64,000 nt of DNA from Spiroplasma tabanidicola (GCF_009730595.1 NZ_CP046276.1:248001-312000); one strand, 5' to 3'. Shown: positions 9,013 through 19,380, counted from the stretch's first letter. The notes: generated by a model from the sequence alone, not told the origin. Program-made: numbers and translations.

Positions 9013-10875
9013 ATGAAAAGATTATTATCTGCAATAGCAACTTTTGGAGTTTTAATTTCATCAAGTACTTCTGCTATTTCATGTAGTTTTAAAAGTGGTC
9101 ATAATAATGAGTATAAAAATACTGATGGAAACAAAGGTGATGGTGGTTTAGATTACGGAAAAGATAAACCTGAAGTACCTAGTGAAGAAGATGATCCAGA
9201 ACCAGGTACCGGTGGAATTGATGAATCCGCAGATCCTTCAAAATATACTGATACATTATTTCAATTAGACAAAAATAGATCTTATATTTATACAAGCGAT
9301 AAAAACGATGTAACCATAGCAAATATAACTAATTATGATGAAATCGCAAAATACTCAAATAGTTTGCCAAATCTTATTAGTTTCGTGAACTCTGAAGATT
9401 CTAAGTTAGTTTCAATTAGGGTTGATAAAGATAAAATAATAGCTAAAATAAAAGACATTACAAATCCTGTATTAACAACAATTAAAAGTATTAAACCAAT
9501 TCAAATACAAATTAAATCTAAAAATGATGGAAAGCAACAAGTTGATTTCACTTTAAATATTCAAACAGATCATTTAGATCTAGCTAATTTACAAAATAAT
9601 GTAAAGGTTAATTATTTTTTAACAGATGATGATAGCAATGGAATGCCAAAAAGTTTAGGATATACTTCAAGTTATTTAGAAAATTTAAGCAATAGTAGTA
9701 ATTCTGATCATGAAAAAGCAAAAAAAGATTTTTTTGACAAGTTTATTAATGATAGCGGAATTAATATAAATCTTTCTGATGTAACAATTACTCAATCAAA
9801 TAGTGGAGAAAATGGAAAAGATATTGAATTTAACATTAAAGGAAGAAACAAGCCTGATTCAAAAATTGTGCCTGATTCAAATATAAAATTAATTATAAAT
9901 AAAGATGTAGATCCGAATGAAGTATTTAAAAACAAAAGCCTAGAAGTAAATGTATTTAGCGGAACATTTCAAAGCATTAAGTCAAGAGGTATGACTGATG
10001 GAGATAAACAAGGAATAAAAGCTTTGGTTTTTGAAGAACTTATTGCAAATAGTGGAATTGCAGACTATTTAAAAAAATTAAGTGATGATAATTATGCTCG
10101 CTCAACTACTCAAGTATTAAAAAATTCTACAATAAATTTAAATACAAAAACTTTATCAGGATCAATGGATTTAAACTTAGCATATTTGGGATTAGTTTTT
10201 AAAGGTAATTTGAAAGTTAATTATCATTTGGTTGAAGAAAGTAGAGCAAATTTATATTCAGAAGTAACAAAAAATGATGCATATAAAAAATATGACGTTA
10301 ATAGAGAATTTCTTACAGATCAAACATCTGAAAATATATTAAAAGCTAAACTTCAATTGTACAATCAATTGAGTCAAGATTTTAGACAACAAGTTGATCA
10401 AAATGAGTTTGTTAAATATACTAAATTTACAGAATCCGCAAAAGAAACTTCATTTACAAGATCTTTAAGTAGTTATTGACAAGTAAAATATTGAGCTGGG
10501 TTTTCCGAATTTGGAGTTGCTATGAGATATAAACTTATTGTATTACCTGGATCTAAAAAACTTTATGGTCACTATCCAAAAACATTTTGAAATTACATAA
10601 ACACAGCAGATCCGGATAAACCTACTGGAGGTCCTTATCATGTTATTGTTGATGCAATAGTTCCAAATGTTCCTAATGCAGATGCTTGAAAAAAAGAAGG
10701 TGGAGCTAGTGGTGGATCTGACTTTACAGGTTATGAAGGTGGATTTGATAAAGAATTTACCGAAGGACTTGGTTGATGATCTAAATCAAAACATAATCAA
10801 GTTGAAACCCCAAATAGAGATGGGTATGTCCAAAATGGAGAATACAATGAAGGATATGATATTTTGAAATTTTAA
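9013..10875 (+). CDS. Large surface lipoprotein
   Basis: A 620-residue exported protein. A signal peptide ends in the lipobox SAISC with the lipidated Cys at residue 24. A Gly/Asp/Pro/Glu-rich spacer (to about residue 75) follows, then a mixed globular body rich in Lys, Asp, Asn and Ser, and a C-terminal section rich in Gly and aromatic residues. I chose the ATG at 9013 because AGGAG precedes it and the lipoprotein signal starts there. Read-through of several UGA codons is needed. No enzyme motif is visible; function unknown beyond surface anchoring. TATAAT at 8985-8990 is a possible -10 element. About 200 bases upstream hold only AT-rich DNA with a 14-base tandem repeat of TTTTAAAACTTG type near 8930-8956. 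Confidence 0.85.
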
Positions 10876-11049
10876 TTAAAAAATTAAATTAATTTGATTT
10901 TGATTTGCTTAGAAAAAATTTGCATTTATAAAATTATATAATTAAAAGTGATTTATAAATTTATCTCAGGTTTATAGATAGTTTTGAATTTAAATGTCTT
11001 TATTTATCAATACGCCATAAAAATCTTATTGAAAGGAGTGATTGTTTTT

Positions 11050-11166
11050 ATGAGTTGTGAATTAAATTGTCATGCATGCAAATGTGACTGTAAAGGAACA
11101 GGAGATCACAAATTATGTAAAGATTGTAGTTGCTCAGGAGAACATGGAAGCAAAGATAAAAAATAA
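11050..11166 (+). CDS. Cys-rich metallothionein-like protein (38 aa)
   Basis: Eight Cys (positions 3, 7, 10, 12, 14, 23, 26, 28) and three His in 38 residues, with clusters CHACKCDC and CKDCSC. This density is typical of metallothionein-like metal binders (Zn, Cu or Cd), but I know no precise family. AAGGAG lies 11 bases before the ATG; an in-frame GTG at 11038 overlaps that site and is less likely. It stands alone with its own terminator, so it is a single-gene unit. A link to metal stress is inference from composition. Confidence 0.65.
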   Translation: MSCELNCHACKCDCKGTGDHKLCKDCSCSGEHGSKDKK

Positions 11167-11172
11167 TTTTAA

Positions 11173-11206
11173 ACCGCTATAAATAATATTTATAGCGGTA
11201 TTTTTT
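11173..11206 (+). terminator. Terminator after the Cys-rich gene
   Basis: ACCGCTATAAAT pairs perfectly with ATTTATAGCGGT, then T-rich DNA follows. One of the strongest terminators in the window. Confidence 0.88.
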
Positions 11207-11234
11207 ATTTTTGTTAACTATTATAGTTAACAAA

Positions 11235-12671
11235 CTAATAATTAAAAATAGTTAAAAAAAATACAAAAAAAGATGTCAATAAGTAATCAATTTTTCCCAA
11301 AACTTTATTTTTAGAGTTTTTGTAAAATATTCAATTAGTATATTTTCATGGACTATTTGTTTTAATTTGCTTATGTGTTTTTTGTATATCATAAACACTT
11401 TTATCTTCATAAGCTTCTTTATAAGTGGAGTTTTGTTGAACTTCAATTAAAGGCATTCATTCACTAAATGAGTTTGAATGTAATTGCCCATCAAAAGTTT
11501 CTACTACAAAAATTTTTGTTTTATTTTTATAAAAGACTGGCTCGCCATTAGAATGTGGTATATAAAATTTATTTTGGTATTTTATTGTAGAACCTTTATT
11601 AATAGTTCGTTCAAATCTTCTTGATAAATAAAAGTCAATGTTTTTATGTTCTTTAAAAATAGCAGAAGAGTTAATGATATTATTTAATTGAAGGGAAAAC
11701 TGTGAATTATATCTTTTAATATATTCATTTAAAAATGAATTTGCTTCATTTATATCTGATATATTATTTTCTTTGAGTTCCTTTGGTAGGCGATCTTGAA
11801 GTGTATTTCACAACCTTTCAATACGGCCTTTTGTTTGAGGAACACTTGAAGTTGTTAGCTTTATTCCTAAGTTATGACATAAGAATCCGTATTGTGTTAA
11901 AGAGTCAGAGTGAAGGTCTGACTCTTTTTCTTTTTGACTTCAAAATACAGTCCTTTTGTCAGTAAGTATCTCCTTTGGAATCCCATACTCTAATAAAACT
12001 TTTTTTGTTATATTGTAGTATCCCATAAGAGTTTCTTCTTTATCAAAATATAAAGCTAAAACTTTACCTGTTGCATCATCTATAAAACCATGTAAATACC
12101 ATTTCTCATTATCAACTCAGTAGTGGACTGATGCATCAGTTTGCAAGCGCTCACCAAACTCTGTTTTTCGATTTTGCATAGGATGAATATTTTCTATTGA
12201 AAGCAAAGTATTTAAATACTCTCGTTTCTCAGGTTTTTTAATATTTTCATTTTTTAATAAGTTAGTAATTTTTTGTTTAATCATTTTTTTAGTTACTTTA
12301 TGAATTCTTGGTGAATATAAATTATTCTTTTTTAATAAATTGATTAAGTAAGTATATGAAACACTTATTTGATGGTTTGATCAAAGCTTTTCTAAAAAGT
12401 GTTTATAATTATATTCTTCATATTTATTAATGTACAAGTCAATAATTTGATCACTTATTTGATGTTTTATTTTTTTATTTGATATTCTTCCAGTATTTTT
12501 GTGGATAAATGCTGTGTAACCATACTTTTTATATTTGTTAATTAATAAGTTAACATTTCTTATTGTTTGACAGATTTTTATAGCTGCAGCTTTTTTAGAT
12601 AGTTTTTCATCAATTACAGCTTTAATTATTTCCATTTTATCTTTTTCATTCATTTTTAAATATCTCCTCAT
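11235..12671 (-). CDS. Transposase, IS1202/ISNCY type, with read-through C terminus
   Basis: A 478-residue DDE transposase. An N-terminal helix-turn-helix (about residues 10-50, LSKKAAAIKICQ) precedes an integrase-like core with LQTDASVHYWVD, the strand FIDDATGKVLALYFDKEET and PQTKGRIERLWNTLQ, the family-typical third acidic region. Start ATG at 12671 follows GGGGG 8 bases upstream, as in copy 2. The expected stop is missing: copy 2 has TAG where this copy has TAC (11283-11285). The frame therefore runs through the inverted repeat and target duplication to a TAG at 11235, adding about 16 hydrophobic residues. Trp is encoded by both UGA and UGG. Confidence 0.85.
11245..11273. repeat. Left target-site duplication of IS copy 1 (29 bp)
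   Basis: A 29-base A-rich stretch that recurs without any mismatch at 12753-12781, directly outside the other end of the element. Its length agrees with the long duplications known for IS1202 (about 27 bp). Confidence 0.85.
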
Positions 12672-12752
12672 ATTTAAATCCCCCATTATAAATTATATAT
12701 TTGGGAAATTTTTATTTGTTATATATAGGGAAAATATCATATGTTATTGACA
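11274..12752 (-). mobile_element. IS1202-like (ISNCY) insertion sequence, copy 1
   Basis: A 1479-bp element bounded by imperfect inverted repeats that start TGTCAATAA and share a TTTCCC block about 20 bases in. Exact 29-bp direct repeats flank it. One transposase gene fills it. It is inserted immediately upstream of the tRNA-Ile promoter: the -35 box TTGTAA begins one base after the right-hand duplication. Copy 2 lies at 21933-23383. Intact duplication and an open transposase frame argue for recent insertion. Confidence 0.88.
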
Positions 12753-12781
12753 AAAATAGTTAAAAAAAATACAAAAAAAGA
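12753..12781. repeat. Right target-site duplication of IS copy 1 (29 bp)
   Basis: Identical to 11245-11273. It ends one base before the -35 element of the tRNA-Ile promoter. Confidence 0.85.
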
Positions 12782-12810
12782 TTGTAAATTTTTTTCAGAT
12801 AACTTATAAT
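12782..12810 (+). promoter_or_regulatory. Promoter of tRNA-Ile
   Basis: TTGTAA (12782-12787), a 17-base spacer and TATAAT (12805-12810) lie 12 bases before the tRNA. The IS insertion leaves the core promoter intact but replaces everything upstream of it. Confidence 0.65.
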
Positions 12811-12822
12811 CTAATTGTTTTT

Positions 12823-12899
<77 letters not shown>

Positions 12900-12915
12900 T
12901 TTTTAAAATAAAATT

Positions 12916-12941
12916 AAGCGCTTCGATTGTGAAGCGCTTTT
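12916..12941 (+). terminator. Terminator after tRNA-Ile
   Basis: AAGCGCTTC and GAAGCGCTT form a perfect 9-bp stem followed by T residues; it separates the tRNA from the MATE gene. Confidence 0.78.
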
Positions 12942-12961
12942 CAATTATAAAGGAGATTAAC

Positions 12962-14779
12962 ATGGACATTAAAGAAAAAAATGATGTTGAAAAAGATGCT
13001 GTTCTTGAAACAAAACATATTATCAAGAATAACAAAATTAAAAGACGTTTTTTTGCAACAGGTAAATGATATAAAATTGCTATCACTTTAATTTTATGAT
13101 CAGTTTTACAAGAAATATTAATGGCATCAACTGATTTGATTGATAATGTTTTTGTTAACCATATTATTAGTAGTCAAGTTAAAGGGTTTGATGATCTAAC
13201 AAATTATATAAAAGGTACAGGTTGAGCAGAACATATGACCGAAGATAAACTTAATTCAGTAGGTCTTGGTAGTTTGACAGGTTATGCTCTTGATAATATA
13301 AATTATACTCCTGGGCAAATTGGAGTTAATGGTGTAAGTGCAAGTAACCAACTTTATATAATTATGTTTGCAATGGTATCAGGATTTTGTTATGGTTCTG
13401 GAATATTTAGTGCTCAATATTTTGGGGCAGGGGAATATCAAAAATTAAAACACATCACTTGTTTAAAAATGTATTTAACTTTAATAATAACAATGATTTT
13501 TGCATTAATTGGAATTCAGCAAATTACAAAATACTTTATTGGATTTACAACACATCCAGATTATGAAAAAGCAAAAGTACCATTAGATACGTATTTAACA
13601 GAAAACTCTAGTGCTCAAGAAATTAAACAAGTTTTTGAATACATTCAAAATAAAGTTTCAATTTTATCAACTGAACAAGGGGAAAAATATTATAGAATTG
13701 TTTCGCTTAGTTATCCAATTTTAACGATTAATCAAGTTGCCACAACTGCTTTAAGAGAAACAAGAAGACCATTTTATTCTTTCTTTATGTCTTCAATTTC
13801 GTTAATTGCAAATGCTTTATGTAATGTATTTTTCACAGCTCCTACTTTTATTCCAAATTATCATGGTTTTGGAGTTGTAGGAGCTGCAATTGGTACAGTA
13901 AGTTCAAGAGTTTTACAACTGGGATTTATAGTTGGATTGCTTGCTATTAAGAAGTTTGAGTTTATCCCAAGAATTAGACATTTTATAATTCCAAAATACA
14001 TTTTAAGAATATCGTTGATAAAAAGTCTACCAATTTTATTAAATGAAACATTATTCGCTTTTGGACAAGTTATGCAAGTTAAATTACGTGCGCAATACTC
14101 AGCTGACTCATTGTCGGCAAATGCAATGTATGAAACGATGCTTATGGCATTCTTCTCCCCAATGTATCATGGATTAAATGCTGGAATATCAACCTTAGTA
14201 GGAAATGAGTTGGGGGCAAAACATTTTGATGAAGCAAAATATAACGCTAAACATTTAATGAGGTTTAGCTTCATGATTGCTTGTGTATTTTTGATATTAT
14301 TTTCAGGATTGTCTTGAGTTATTCCAAAACTAATTTTTCCAAACACAACTCATGAAGGAATTAAAATTGGTGAGTGAATGGTATTTATATATTCTGCAAC
14401 TTATCCAGTTATTCTTATGAATAGTTGTGTATATTCTATTCTCAGGGCTGGGGGAAATGTTGTTCAGGCATTCTTGATGGACTCGGCATTCAATTGAGTA
14501 TTTCAAATTCCAGTATTATTTGTATTGATTTATTATAATACGTTTAACAATCCACAAGGATTTATAAATTTAGACATAATATATATTCATTTAATTGTAT
14601 GTATGTTTGAAATATTAAAATTAATTCCTTCGATGATCTTTTATTTTAGAGGTAAATGATTAACAAGTATAATTGATGAAACTAAGTTTGAACATAAAGA
14701 TAAACCAAAAGATAAAATGGATAAATCAAAAAATATTATAGTAGAAGATAAAACAGAAGAAATGAAATTAGAAAACTAG
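12962..14779 (+). CDS. MATE family efflux transporter
   Basis: A 605-residue multi-pass membrane protein of the NorM/DinF class, which exports drugs or metabolites using ion gradients. About twelve hydrophobic helices are interrupted by a hydrophilic loop near residues 70-115, longer than usual for the family (typically 440-480 residues). Motifs include LMASTDLIDNVFVN in helix 1, AQYFGAGEYQ after helix 2, and in the second half GLNAGISTLVGNELGAKHFD, the internal repeat of that motif. A hydrophilic Lys/Glu-rich tail closes it. AAAGGAG precedes the ATG. The stop codon lies inside the terminator stem. Confidence 0.9.
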
Positions 14780-14791
14780 TTTCATTTTTTT
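14762..14791 (+). terminator. Terminator overlapping the MATE stop codon
   Basis: ATGAAATTAG and CTAGTTTCAT pair over 10 bases (one G-T) around an AAAA loop, followed by six T residues. The TAG stop (14777-14779) is in the right arm. Confidence 0.75.
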
Positions 14792-14851
14792 CCCTATTTT
14801 GGTGCTTATTAATATATAATAAATAAAGTTTTAAAAGAAAGAGGTGGTATT

Positions 14852-14941
14852 ATGAGTATTCCTTCCGCCAGTTGGGGTAGAAAAAAAATAATTAATAACG
14901 AGAGCGCTCATAATAATGCACCCTTATTTAATAAATTTTAA
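14852..14941 (+). CDS. Putative leader peptide of the Mg2+ ATPase gene (29 aa)
   Basis: Short ORF with AGAGGTGG as ribosome-binding site; TATAAT at 14815-14820 is a likely -10 element. The peptide starts MSIPSASWGRKK. It uses codons unusual for this genome (TCC, GCC and the rare Trp codon TGG), which suggests constraint on the RNA or on the pace of translation. It ends 34 bases before the ATPase start. Enteric mgtA genes also have a regulatory leader peptide (MgtL), but there is no sequence similarity. That it is translated and regulatory is inference. Confidence 0.5.
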   Translation: MSIPSASWGRKKIINNESAHNNAPLFNKF

Positions 14942-14975
14942 AGTATGTTAAGAGCTCTCTCTAGAAAGGGAGAAC
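14900..14975 (+). promoter_or_regulatory. Alternative hairpins controlling the Mg2+ ATPase start
   Basis: TCTCTC (14956-14961) can pair with GGGAGA (14968-14973), hiding the SD of the ATPase gene in a 6-bp stem with a 6-base loop. GAGAGC (14900-14905), inside the leader ORF, can instead pair with GCTCTC (14954-14959) and free the SD. The two pairings exclude each other, so ribosome position on the leader ORF could switch ATPase translation. Confidence 0.5.
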
Positions 14976-17690
14976 ATGGAAAAATTAACAAAAAGAATTT
15001 CAAAAGAAGTAAAAAATAATACAATAAAAGACTCTCTCACTACTTTTTCTAGATTAGATCAAAAACAAGTTTTGGAAAAACTTGAAATTAAACAATTTGG
15101 TTTAAAAGATGAAGAGTTAGAAAGACAAAAACAAAAATATGGAAACAACAAGTTAGAACCAAAAAGATTTAACTTTCCTTTAGTGTTGGCAAAAGCTTTT
15201 CTAAGCCCATTTAATTTAATTTTAATTATTATTGATGTATATAGTTTTTATAATTTTTTTAGTCAAGTATCAGCTGAAAGAGACAACTTTGATTTAGTAG
15301 GAGCTTTATTAGTTTTAATAATGATTCTTTTAAGTGGATCAATAACATTTTTACAAGAAGTAAGATCATTTTTTGTTATTCGAAAAATGACATTTGATAA
15401 TAAAAAAACTTCACACATAATTAGAAACACAGATTTTGAAATCAAAACAATTGATAATGCAAACTCTGTAAAATTAATTAAAGAAGCAGAACAAATTGAC
15501 TCAGAAGAATTAGTACCTGGAGATTTAATTTATTTATCAAATGGAGATTTAATTCCTGCTGATATAAAAATTGTTTGAGCAAATAATTTATACTTAAATC
15601 AATCTTCATTAACAGGAGAGTCATTTCCAGTTTTGAAAAAAGAAGAAAATAATAAAAAAGAATATTTAGAATTTGAAAATATTTGCTTTACAGGAACTGA
15701 TGTAATTTCAGGGTCTGCTCTTGGAGTTGTTGTTACAACTGCAAAAGATACATATTTTTCAACAATTAATGATAGAGTGACAGAAAAAAGACCTAAGTCA
15801 TCATTTGATAAAGGAATAAAAAGAATAACTTTGTTATTAATTTCATTTATGTTAGCAGTTACTCCAATTGTATTTGCTGTTTTTGGTTTAAGAGCATCTG
15901 GACAAGCAGGAATTTGATTAGATGCTACTTTATTTGCGATCTCAATTGCTGTGGGATTAACTCCTGAAATGCTACCGATTATAATTACCGCAAACTTATC
16001 CAAAGGATATGCAAAAATTAAAAAACAAGAAGTACTGGTTAAGAATTTGAATGCTGTTCAAAATATGGGAGCAATTGATATTCTATGTACAGATAAAACT
16101 GGAACTATAACAAGTGGAGAAATTCATTTAGATAGAGTTATGGATTTTAACGGAAGTAAAAATGAGTATGTAAATAAAATTTTATATTTAAATAGTTATT
16201 TTCAAACAGGATTTCAAAGCCCTATAGATCAAGCGGTTTTATTAACAGAAAAATTTGAAAAACCATTTGTTGAAGAATATACAAAAGAGTGAGAAGTACC
16301 ATTTGATTTCAACCGTAAAATGTTATCAGTTATTTTATCAAAAAATGAAGAAAAAGAAATTTTTACAAAAGGGGCTATTGAAGAAGTAATGGCTGTATGT
16401 AATCGTGTATCAATTCAAGGAGAAATTGTACCAATTACAGAATTACATAAAGAAAAAATTAGAAATAGAGTTAAAGATTTAAACAAAGATGGTTATAGAG
16501 TTGTTGCAATTGCTCACAATCATTTAGAAGACGAAGATATTGAAGAAGATTTAGTATTTCTAGGATTTGCTACATTCTTTGATGAACCAAAAGCAACTTC
16601 AAAAGAAATTATTAAAACTTTAAAAACAAGAGGTATTGATACAAAAATACTAACTGGAGATAGCGAAATCATTACAAGAGCAATTTGTAAAAAGGTTGAT
16701 TTTAAAATTACAAAAATTTATACAGGAAAAGAAATTGAAGAAATGAGCGAAACTCAATTGCAAAGAGCTGTAATGGATGCAAATGTTTTTGTTAAGTTAA
16801 GCCCTTTACACAAATCATTAATTATTGCAACCTTAAAAGCTAATGGTCATGTTGTTGGATTTATGGGTGATGGAATAAATGATGCTCCCGTTTTAAGAAA
16901 CTCAGATGTTGCTATTTCATTTATAGATGCTTCAAATATTGCTCAAGATGCAGCTGATATTATTTTAGTAAATGATTCATTAATGGTAATTGAAACAGCT
17001 GTTCATGAAGGAAGATCAAGTTTAGCAAATATTTTAAAATATATTAAAGTTACAATTGCTTCTAACTTTGGAAATGTATTAAGTGTATTAGTGGCTTTAT
17101 TCTTAACAAATGTTGAACCAATGCAACCAATTCATTTATTATTACAAAACTTATTATATGACATAGTTATGTTTGCCTTTATTTTTGATAAAGTAGATAA
17201 AAAATTCACTGACTCACCAAGACCGCTGCGAACTAAAAATATAATATGGTTTACCATCATAAACGGTCCGGTGAGCTCCATATTTGATATATCAACATTC
17301 TTAGTTTTATTATTTGCGTTTAAAAATCAAGTTGGAGTTCCGTTTGGAATGAATCAAGATAAAGAAGCTTTAAGTCCAGATAGTATAGCGACATTTAATG
17401 CTTCATGATTTTTAGTTGGTTTAATGACTCAAACTGCTGTTATGCAAATGTATCGAACTGAAAAAGTACCATTTATACAATCAAACGCATCGTGACAAGT
17501 AAATGTTTCTACAGCATTTGTTTGTTCTATGGCAGTAATTGTGCCTTATACTCCAATTAATAGTCTTGTTAAAATGAGTCAACCTCCACTAGCATTCTTA
17601 CCTATTGGAATTGGATTTGTACTAATGTATGTGATATTAGCACAATGTGTAAAAATGTTATATATTAAAAGATTTAAAGAATGATTATAA
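14976..17690 (+). CDS. mgtA: Magnesium-translocating P-type ATPase
   Basis: A 904-residue P3B-type cation pump of the plasma membrane. Visible in order: the N-terminal cation-ATPase domain (LERQKQKYGNNKLEPKR), paired helices, the actuator loop LTGESFPV, helix 4 with VGLTPEMLPII, the phosphorylation motif CTDKTGTIT (aspartyl phosphate), FTKGA in the nucleotide domain, LTGDS, and the hinge MGDGINDAPVL. The ending with helices 5-10 is complete. VGLTPEMLPMIVT-type helix 4 is characteristic of MgtA/MgtB importers. GGGAG precedes the ATG and is in a hairpin. Trp is UGA throughout. Confidence 0.93.
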
Positions 17691-17707
17691 ATATTAGTTA
17701 CATATAC

Positions 17708-17737
17708 AAAAATCTATTTTATATAGATTTTTTTTTG
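17708..17737 (+). terminator. Terminator of the Mg2+ ATPase gene
   Basis: AAATCTAT and ATAGATTT pair around a short loop, followed by eight T residues. Confidence 0.78.
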
Positions 17738-17861
17738 AAAAAATTTTTCACTCTATATGTGTTATTTTTTAAAAGTAATAAAAAAAGAACAAAAAATTAT
17801 TAAAGATACTAATAGTTTTTAAACTTAATTTATTACATAGAAAATAACGGAGGTATAAAAT

Positions 17862-17993
17862 ATGGATGACAGAAATCATGTTACATATTCAGCATCTTGT
17901 AGTTGCCATAAGTGCGCTTTAATTACTGTTTTAAAAGGCGTATTTATTGAACTAAAACGAAGTAATTCAAATAATAAATATCGATATAATTAA
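17862..17993 (+). CDS. Small protein with CSCHKC motif (43 aa)
   Basis: Short ORF with a good site (GGAGG 8 bases before ATG) and its own terminator just after the stop, so it is a single-gene unit rather than a leader. The N-terminal half carries CSCHKC (Cys at 13, 15 and 18, His at 16), a compact metal-binding pattern. The C-terminal half is basic (Lys, Arg, Asn). I know no family with this pattern. The placement after the Mg2+ pump may be chance. Confidence 0.5.
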   Translation: MDDRNHVTYSASCSCHKCALITVLKGVFIELKRSNSNNKYRYN

Positions 17994-17995
17994 AA

Positions 17996-18030
17996 AATAA
18001 GAGTTATTTTATAACTCTTATTTTTTAATG
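17996..18030. terminator. Bidirectional terminator
   Basis: AATAAGAGTTAT and ATAACTCTTATT form a 12-bp perfect stem with T-rich flanks on both sides. It ends the 43-residue gene and overlaps the last codons of the convergent gene. Confidence 0.8.
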
Positions 18031-18413
18031 TAGTATATAAGAATAAATTTTGAATCATTAAAATAAATATTTAATCACTCAATATATTCTTCTAATTTGT
18101 GTTTATCTTTTGGTAATCAATTTGCAAATAATTCAACTTCATATCATTGTTTTTTATCTTTTGCAAATCTTCTTTCTAAAGCTTTTACAACACGATTTTT
18201 TTCATCGTATAGTTCTAATCCTTCATAGCCAACAAGTGTTACAACTTTTTTTTCTTGATCATTTTGAGATTCTAGTTCAACTTTAATTTCTCTTAAACTT
18301 TTAAATTGAATATATAACTCAATAAAGTTTTTTCCATACTTTCTTAATAGTATAAACTTTTGTTTTTTGTTTATTAAATCCATACTTTCTTTTGTAATTA
18401 CAAATTTAAGCAT
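18018..18413 (-). CDS. Conserved-looking hypothetical protein (131 aa)
   Basis: A charged soluble protein without signal peptide or membrane helix. It starts MLKFVITKESMDLINKKQK and ends with an aromatic-rich tail (EYIEWLNIYF) that requires UGA read as Trp. The beta-strand pattern in the first half and the KALERRF motif gave me no family. The stop lies within the bidirectional terminator at 17996-18030. A purine-rich stretch (GAAAGAAAGATG) upstream is a weak ribosome-binding site. Confidence 0.7.
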
Positions 18414-18520
18414 ATATCATCTTTCTTTCTAATAAATTTATTATAATACTAATAAAAACTTTTACTATATAATAAAATCATTTAAAATATATGTAGATTT
18501 CATATAAAAAAGGGGAAAAA

Positions 18521-19378
18521 ATGAGAAAAATATTAACGGTACTTTTAACAACTAATTTTTTATTTTCATCTTCCGTATCACTTATTTCTTGTAATATTGA
18601 CAAAAAAAAGGATGTAATTGACATAAGTCTTATAAAAAACACTAATTTAGGAGAATTATATGTAGATACACAAAACAAACTTCCTAGTTTAGATGCTATA
18701 GTTTCTGCTATGAATGATAAAAACATAAATCTTAATTTAAAATCTAGATATGTTAAAATTGATGACACTTTAACGCAGAATGAAACTACTGCAAAAATTA
18801 CAGTTATTGATTTATCTAGTAATTTTAAAGGAAGCGTAGTAGTGAATTATTCTATAGTGAAAGCAAATTCAGAAAAAATAAGATTATCATCATTAATTGA
18901 TGTTACAGACCTTCAAAGCATTACATTCACCAATGATGATTCTTTAAAATCATTGCCTTCAATTGATGATGTTTTTTTAGGTATGAAGGCAATGAATCCC
19001 AAGACAATGGAAATAAAAAGAAGTGAAATAAGAAAAGGATTTTTTGGAACTACTCAAATCAGTTTTTGCATTGAAGCTTTTGGAGAAAAATATACAGGAA
19101 GTACAGTATTCAATTTTAAAAAATTAGACTCAAGTAAGGTTTCGATAGCTAAAGCTTTTACAAATAATAATTTGGGAGAAATGAGTTTCATTGAAAGTTT
19201 GCCATCAAAAGAAGTTTTTTTAAAGGCATTTAAAGAAAAAAATTCTTCATCAAGTGATTTTTCAATAAATGACTTTGAATTTTATGAAAAAGGATCAGAT
19301 TCTGAAACAATTGAAATTATAGGAAATAATAAGTATAGTAATTTATCGCATGCAAGATTTTCTTATATAAAAAAATAA
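18521..19378 (+). CDS. Repeat lipoprotein
   Basis: A 285-residue surface lipoprotein with lipobox SLISC (Cys 24). The mature part holds three imperfect repeats of about 85 residues, each starting with a strand of the type NLGELYV or NLGEMSF, followed by SLPS and a helix with MNDKN or FKEKN (repeat starts near residues 44, 132 and 225). The same layout occurs in spiralin-like and other Entomoplasmatales lipoproteins, as far as I recall. AAGGGG precedes the ATG. Function unknown; adhesion or structure is a guess. Confidence 0.85.
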   Translation: MRKILTVLLTTNFLFSSSVSLISCNIDKKKDVIDISLIKNTNLGELYVDTQNKLPSLDAIVSAMNDKNINLNLKSRYVKIDDTLTQNETTAKITVIDLSSNFKGSVVVNYSIVKANSEKIRLSSLIDVTDLQSITFTNDDSLKSLPSIDDVFLGMKAMNPKTMEIKRSEIRKGFFGTTQISFCIEAFGEKYTGSTVFNFKKLDSSKVSIAKAFTNNNLGEMSFIESLPSKEVFLKAFKEKNSSSSDFSINDFEFYEKGSDSETIEIIGNNKYSNLSHARFSYIKK

Positions 19379-19380
19379 TT

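Noticed and set aside
15599-16003. 134-codon minus-strand ORF within mgtA
   Set aside because: Shadow of a well-supported P-type ATPase; no start signals.
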